DNA from: Ignelater luminosus
Lineage: Eukaryota; Arthropoda; Insecta; Coleoptera; Elateridae
Length of the DNA: 64,000 bases
Direction of reading: 5' to 3'
NCBI GenBank assembly: GCA_011009095.1
Contig: VTPC01008133.1
Location: forward strand, 5,806-69,805
Shown here: in pieces, positions 61,435-64,000 of the stretch
Layout of the letters: each line of letters begins with the position of its first letter
Numbering within the stretch: the stretch's first letter is position 1
Notes under the pieces: generated by a model
The model's database searches: none
Seen by the model: only the letters and a program-made list of their open reading frames with translations
Told to the model about the DNA's origin: nothing
Translations under genes and position numbers: made by a program

Positions 61435-62940
61435 TAGTAAGGCAAAATGAGAAAAACAGAAAGCAGAGACAGAAATTTTAGACAAAAATAGTGAGTGAGG
61501 ATCCAATAAAAATTGAAAAATGCCTGTATTAAAAATGAGAAGAACGAAAATTGTACGCCAGGATAAATATGGAAGTAAACAGAGAAGTTGCAAAACATAA
61601 AATAAATTATGGGAAGATAAATGTGAAATAGGGAGAGGAACTAAAGTATCAATGGCGTGGAAAACAATAAAGAGTGTTAGAAAAGATCAAATGAATCGGA
61701 TCAATCTACAGTTAATAAGTACCCAAGAATGGTTTAAGCATACAAAACGCTTTTCTACTGAGGATCGGCATAACTTTAAATGGGACTTTGAAGAATCCAC
61801 AACAAATGAGGCTAGTTTTAACGTAAATCCAATAACTCTAAAGGAATTTGAAAAGGCACTCTCTGAAATGGAAATTCTGCTGAGCCGGGAGATGTTCCAC
61901 CAAATTTTGTAAACGTGAATCAAGAATACTGATTGAAGAACTAACACACCTCATGAATCTGCTCTTAGCACAAAGCAGAGGTGTACTTACTGACATCATT
62001 CGTTTGTTTTCAATATTTAAAAAGAGCAATAAAACAATGCCTATAAATTATCAAGACATTAGCGGCACAAGTTCCATTGGAAAATTGTATGGTGGAATTT
62101 TAAAGAAGAGAATAGAAACAGTTTTGGAAGATGTGAAAGAAAAGAGTGGTTTTAGATCGAAAATAGAGTTGAGACAAATCTAAGGACCTATTTAATATTT
62201 GTAGATTTAAAAAAAACGAATGACACTCTTCCCCAATCTCTATAAAAACGCTATATGCTACACCATCAATGGGAAGGAAACATCAAGAAAAATTAAAATA
62301 GAAAAAGGATAAAAACTTGAAAATCAGAAAAAAACTGAATATATTAGCATCAGCGAAAAATCTGACGATATTCGTACAGAATAGACAGTTATTTTGCACA
62401 AGACGGGAGAGGCGACGATAGAGATACAAATACAAGACAGCTATACAAAAACTAAACAGTCTGCTGTGTTCGTGGTAAAAGGCAAAAATTATGATAAGGT
62501 CATTGTTAAGACTATTTTCACGTACGCCCCAGAATCTTGAATAATAATAAAAAATAACAAAAAGAAATTAGAATCTGTAGAAATTCACTTCTTAAGGAGG
62601 GTTCACAGGACGTCGAGACTGTAAGAAATGAAACTATTAGACAAAGAACAAACATTACTATACCAATTACAGAAATAATCCAACAGACCACTACAGTTGT
62701 ATGGACACGTGAGAAGGATGAACAACGAAAGGTGGCCAAAAAGAATATAGAATTATTTTTTTCCAAATAGAAGGAAAAGAGGTAGGCCAAAACACATGTG
62801 AAGCCATGGAATCCAAGAAGCAATGGAAGAGGGAGGTCTTGCAGAAGATTACTGGCAAGATAGAGATGGTTGGAGGTTCAGAAGCAGAAGTAGGGCCCTT
62901 GCCTCTGTAGTATATAATAAATACATTTAGAACCAGAAAA
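61435..62940 (+). mobile_element. Decayed LINE, reverse-transcriptase half
   Basis: The plus strand shows, in order, a linker typical of insect LINEs (frame 61652-61912), NYQDISGTSSIGKLYGGIL near 62046-62100, an RT motif-A remnant FVDLKKTNDTLP near 62199-62234, and a C-terminal block GHVRRMNNERWPK near 62703-62741 with RKRGRP-like sequence after it. Stops and frameshifts break it repeatedly. These blocks fit the RTE/Jockey-like clades. It lies in or upstream of the channel gene, opposite in strand. Confidence 0.7.
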
Positions 62941-63059
62941 GACTTTTCCCCTTGAATATACTGCTGCTTAACAGTGTGTATTTGAACGATTGTGAGAAAG
63001 ATCGCAACTATACAGCATGCTACGTATACTGATGATGACACTAGCACTATACAATCTTG

Positions 63060-64000
63060 AAGGTCTTCAACTTCTAAGTCGTGTCACCAAAGAAGAAGTT
63101 GAAATGGACCCGAATATAAATAATATAACTAAACCTCGAGTGAAGGAGAATATAGATATCTTGGCACAGGTTTTCTAATAAACAAGAGTCTATTAAATAT
63201 ACATTCACCATCGGAAGATAAGTCCATAGACATCAAGAAGCCGTACTATTTATAATACGTTAGACAGAGAATACGACAAGATTCCTGCATATGATTTAAA
63301 AATTGTGCTGGGCGATGCAAATGCAAAGATATGGAAGGAAAAAGTACATTAATCAGTTCGTTAAATGGACAATGGCTCATAGATTTTGCTAAGGAAAAAG
63401 GATTGAGAAAAACGTAAAAATAAAAAAGAGAAAGGAGATCCACAAAGGAACATGGAGGTTTCCAGATCGAGCTCACGTCGACCAAGTAGACCAGATTTTG
63501 ATAGAAAAGGACCAAAGAAATGTATTAATTAGAAGTGGACTCTGACTATTTTGTGGTGGGAACGAGAATGAAATTAGTTCTACCAGAAGCAAAGAACTTA
63601 AGAAGCCAGAAAAATAAGGCTGAACGGATGGTAAGGTTAGAAAATCAAGAAGATAAGAGTGAATATGAGAAAGTGCTCAGCAACAAACTAGCTCAGGAAG
63701 GGGAGATAGAAGATATTGAAGAAAATTGGCAAAAAATAAAAACAGTAACAGCACAATGTTCCAAAAATTACGAGAAGGTAACAAAAAAAAAAAAAAAGAA
63801 GCCATGGTTTGACAAAGAGTGCAGAGAGAAAGTACTGAAAAGAATAAAGCAAGAATGAACTGGACACAAAGGAAGAGTACACAAAAGCAAGGAAACATTG
63901 TAAGAACATCATTAGAAAAAAGAAAAGAAGGAATCAAGAGGAAATGCTAAACTATCTGGAAGAAAATTTTAAAGGAAGTAAGGACACTACTCGAGCTTAA
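63060..64000 (+). mobile_element. Decayed LINE, endonuclease half (runs off the window)
   Basis: It contains GDANAK (63311-63328), a block GTWRFPDRAHVDQVDQILIE (near 63448-63507), DSDYFVVGTRMKL from 63538, and a Lys/Glu-rich linker ending near the window edge. This order is that of an apurinic-like endonuclease domain preceding RT. Because this endonuclease half lies downstream of an RT half on the same strand, the two belong to separate copies. Reading frames are broken by stops. Confidence 0.65.

Overview
This is AT-rich, intron-bearing animal DNA. Short introns, the protein families and the kinds of mobile elements all point to an insect; a beetle is plausible but not proven by anything I can read here. 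There is no prokaryotic, viral or organellar gene set. Seven conserved protein genes can be reconstructed exon by exon; the rest is intergenic or intronic DNA heavily populated by transposon remains.

Layout. 1-1637 (+): 3' part of a glycosyltransferase-49 gene (B4GAT1-like). 1638-7850: gene-poor, with a compositionally odd block near 2400-2960. 7851-10046 (+): mitochondrial glycine carrier SLC25A38, six exons. 10047-16246: gene-free, with a small MITE-like element and a tandem-plus-inverted triplication. 16247-19156 (+): SUN-domain nuclear-envelope protein, eleven exons, two of its introns apparently GC-AG. 19157-26449: gene-free, dominated by two large palindromic transposon remnants. 26450-35414 (-): TTC39-type TPR protein, eight exons; its 6.2-kb third intron hosts a decayed mobile-element gene and a decayed DEDDh exonuclease. 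35911-37627 (-): CANT1 nucleotidase, five exons. 37628-40519: two further transposon remnants. 40520-44398 (+): splicing factor LUC7L3, six exons, with a SINE body, an inverted-repeat element, a minisatellite and a possible C/D snoRNA in its introns. 44399-58658: gene-free, with SINEs, tandem repeats, a palindrome and a dead Tc1/mariner-superfamily transposon. 58659-61340 (-): the C-terminal part of a T-type calcium-channel alpha1 subunit (domain III S4 to stop). 61440-64000 (+): two partial LINE copies lying upstream of that channel fragment.

The host genes are functionally unrelated housekeeping or neuronal genes and do not form a pathway. TTC39 and CANT1 lie head-to-tail on the minus strand about 500 bp apart, and CANT1 and LUC7L3 are divergent. 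The most interesting material is the mobile DNA: a shared end sequence beginning TATACAGGGTG recurs on palindromic elements, on solo ends and on the dead mariner, which suggests one mobilisation system. The decayed gene in the TTC39 intron belongs to a protein family I recognise by sequence but cannot name, and carries a 124-bp internal duplication. All exon boundaries were read by hand from splice signals and phase; an error of one base is possible in places.
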